Program-made: the position numbers and the translations under genes
Shown here: in pieces, positions 63,641 to 64,000 of the stretch
Position numbering within the stretch: the first letter of the stretch is position 1
How the letters are laid out: each line of letters begins with the position of its first letter
The notes under the pieces: generated by a model
Database searches by the model: none
What the model was told of the DNA's origin: nothing
What the model saw: the letters and a program-made list of their open reading frames with translations, nothing else
Assembly (NCBI GenBank): GCA_015686845.1
Contig: JADPRS010000012.1
Location: forward strand, 1-64,000
DNA length: 64,000 nucleotides
Source of the DNA: Lutibacter sp. B2
GTDB taxonomy: Bacteria; Bacillota; Clostridia; Peptostreptococcales; Thermotaleaceae
Direction of reading: 5' to 3'

Positions 63641-63839
63641 TCTCCTTATCTAATTTTAGTTTTTTCTAACTACAATAAAAAAATTTACATTATAGTTAAT
63701 ATAATCTTTTTTTACGTTCGCCAAGGAAAATAAGTTTTAAACTTGGATGAAAATACCAATCAATAAATAGTTATCTTAAGGGAATACTATATATAGAATT
63801 TTGAACAGTATTAAAATAAAAAACAAGGGAACGAAGAAA

Positions 63840-64000
63840 ATGAAAGCGAATACTAATAAATATTATAGACCTACAAAAATTATTTTAATACTGTTATTAT
63901 CCATTCTTTTAGTATCCGTCATAACCATGTCTTTTACATATTATAAAGTAAGTAATTCTTTAATACATAGAGAAAAAGAAATACAAATACAAGTATCTTT
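63840..64000 (+). CDS. Start of a membrane sensor, cut by window end
   Basis: ATG at 63840 with AAGGGA upstream opens a frame running to the end of the window. A short basic leader (MKANTNKYYRPTK) is followed by a membrane segment (about residues 14-34) and a helical, charged stretch. This is the layout of methyl-accepting chemotaxis proteins or sensor kinases with an extracytoplasmic domain; the rest is outside the window, so the class is not certain. Confidence 0.6.
   Translation, partial: MKANTNKYYRPTKIILILLLSILLVSVITMSFTYYKVSNSLIHREKEIQIQVS

Overview
This window reads as chromosome of a low-GC, anaerobic, probably spore-forming member of the Clostridia. The grounds are strongly AT-rich DNA, strong AGGAGG-type ribosome binding sites, frequent TTG and GTG starts, a SpoIIM-family protein, class III polyhydroxyalkanoate genes and iron-sulfur enzymes of the 2-hydroxyacyl-CoA dehydratase type. 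I do not assign a genus. No rRNA, tRNA or CRISPR array was recognised. Most genes lie on the minus strand.

Layout. 0.2-6.3 kb: ribose operon rbsR-rbsK-rbsD-rbsA-rbsC-rbsB with a CG-centred LacI-type operator. 6.4-9.1 kb: beta-CASP nuclease and a 3-hydroxyacyl-CoA dehydrogenase-family gene. 9.1-13.8 kb: two adjacent, divergent paralogues of unknown function (1062 and 480 aa). 13.9-18.4 kb: ROK sugar kinase and pstS-pstC-pstA-pstB. 18.5-27.2 kb: RDD protein, HD-GYP protein, SpoIIM-like protein and a MoxR/DUF58/DUF4129/DUF4350 operon. 27.3-29.2 kb: a tubulin-type partition module, tubR-tubZ, with a candidate centromere of about 11-bp phased repeats. 29.3-32.1 kb: phaJ-phaE-phaC. 32.4-41.5 kb: small regulators, membrane proteins, a LysO-type exporter, a helicase-nuclease and a phosphoesterase. 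41.5-44.8 kb: two ArsR-controlled metalloid-export units. 45-53.7 kb: lipoprotein, YkvA protein, dicarboxylate symporter, DNA polymerase IV, SulP transporter and a hybrid-input histidine kinase.

53.7-57.4 kb holds the most interesting operon. A preQ1-I riboswitch with its own promoter and terminator precedes an HgdB-like Fe-S protein, an HgdC-like ATPase activator, queD, queE and queC. No queF is in the operon, so an ATP-driven low-potential reductase sits where a queuosine reductive step would be expected. Just upstream is a GDT1/TMEM165-type transporter under a yybP-ykoY (Mn2+) riboswitch.

58.4-64 kb: Cu/Zn superoxide dismutase, Cof-type phosphatase, ECF S-component with a palindrome over its promoter, a decayed patch (internally deleted L,D-transpeptidase, IS66 transposase tail, lipoprotein remnant), a TPR-methyltransferase and the start of a membrane sensor cut by the window end.

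Start codons were moved inward from the longest frame where a clear ribosome binding site pointed to an internal start. All functional calls rest on motif recognition by eye; no database search was run.
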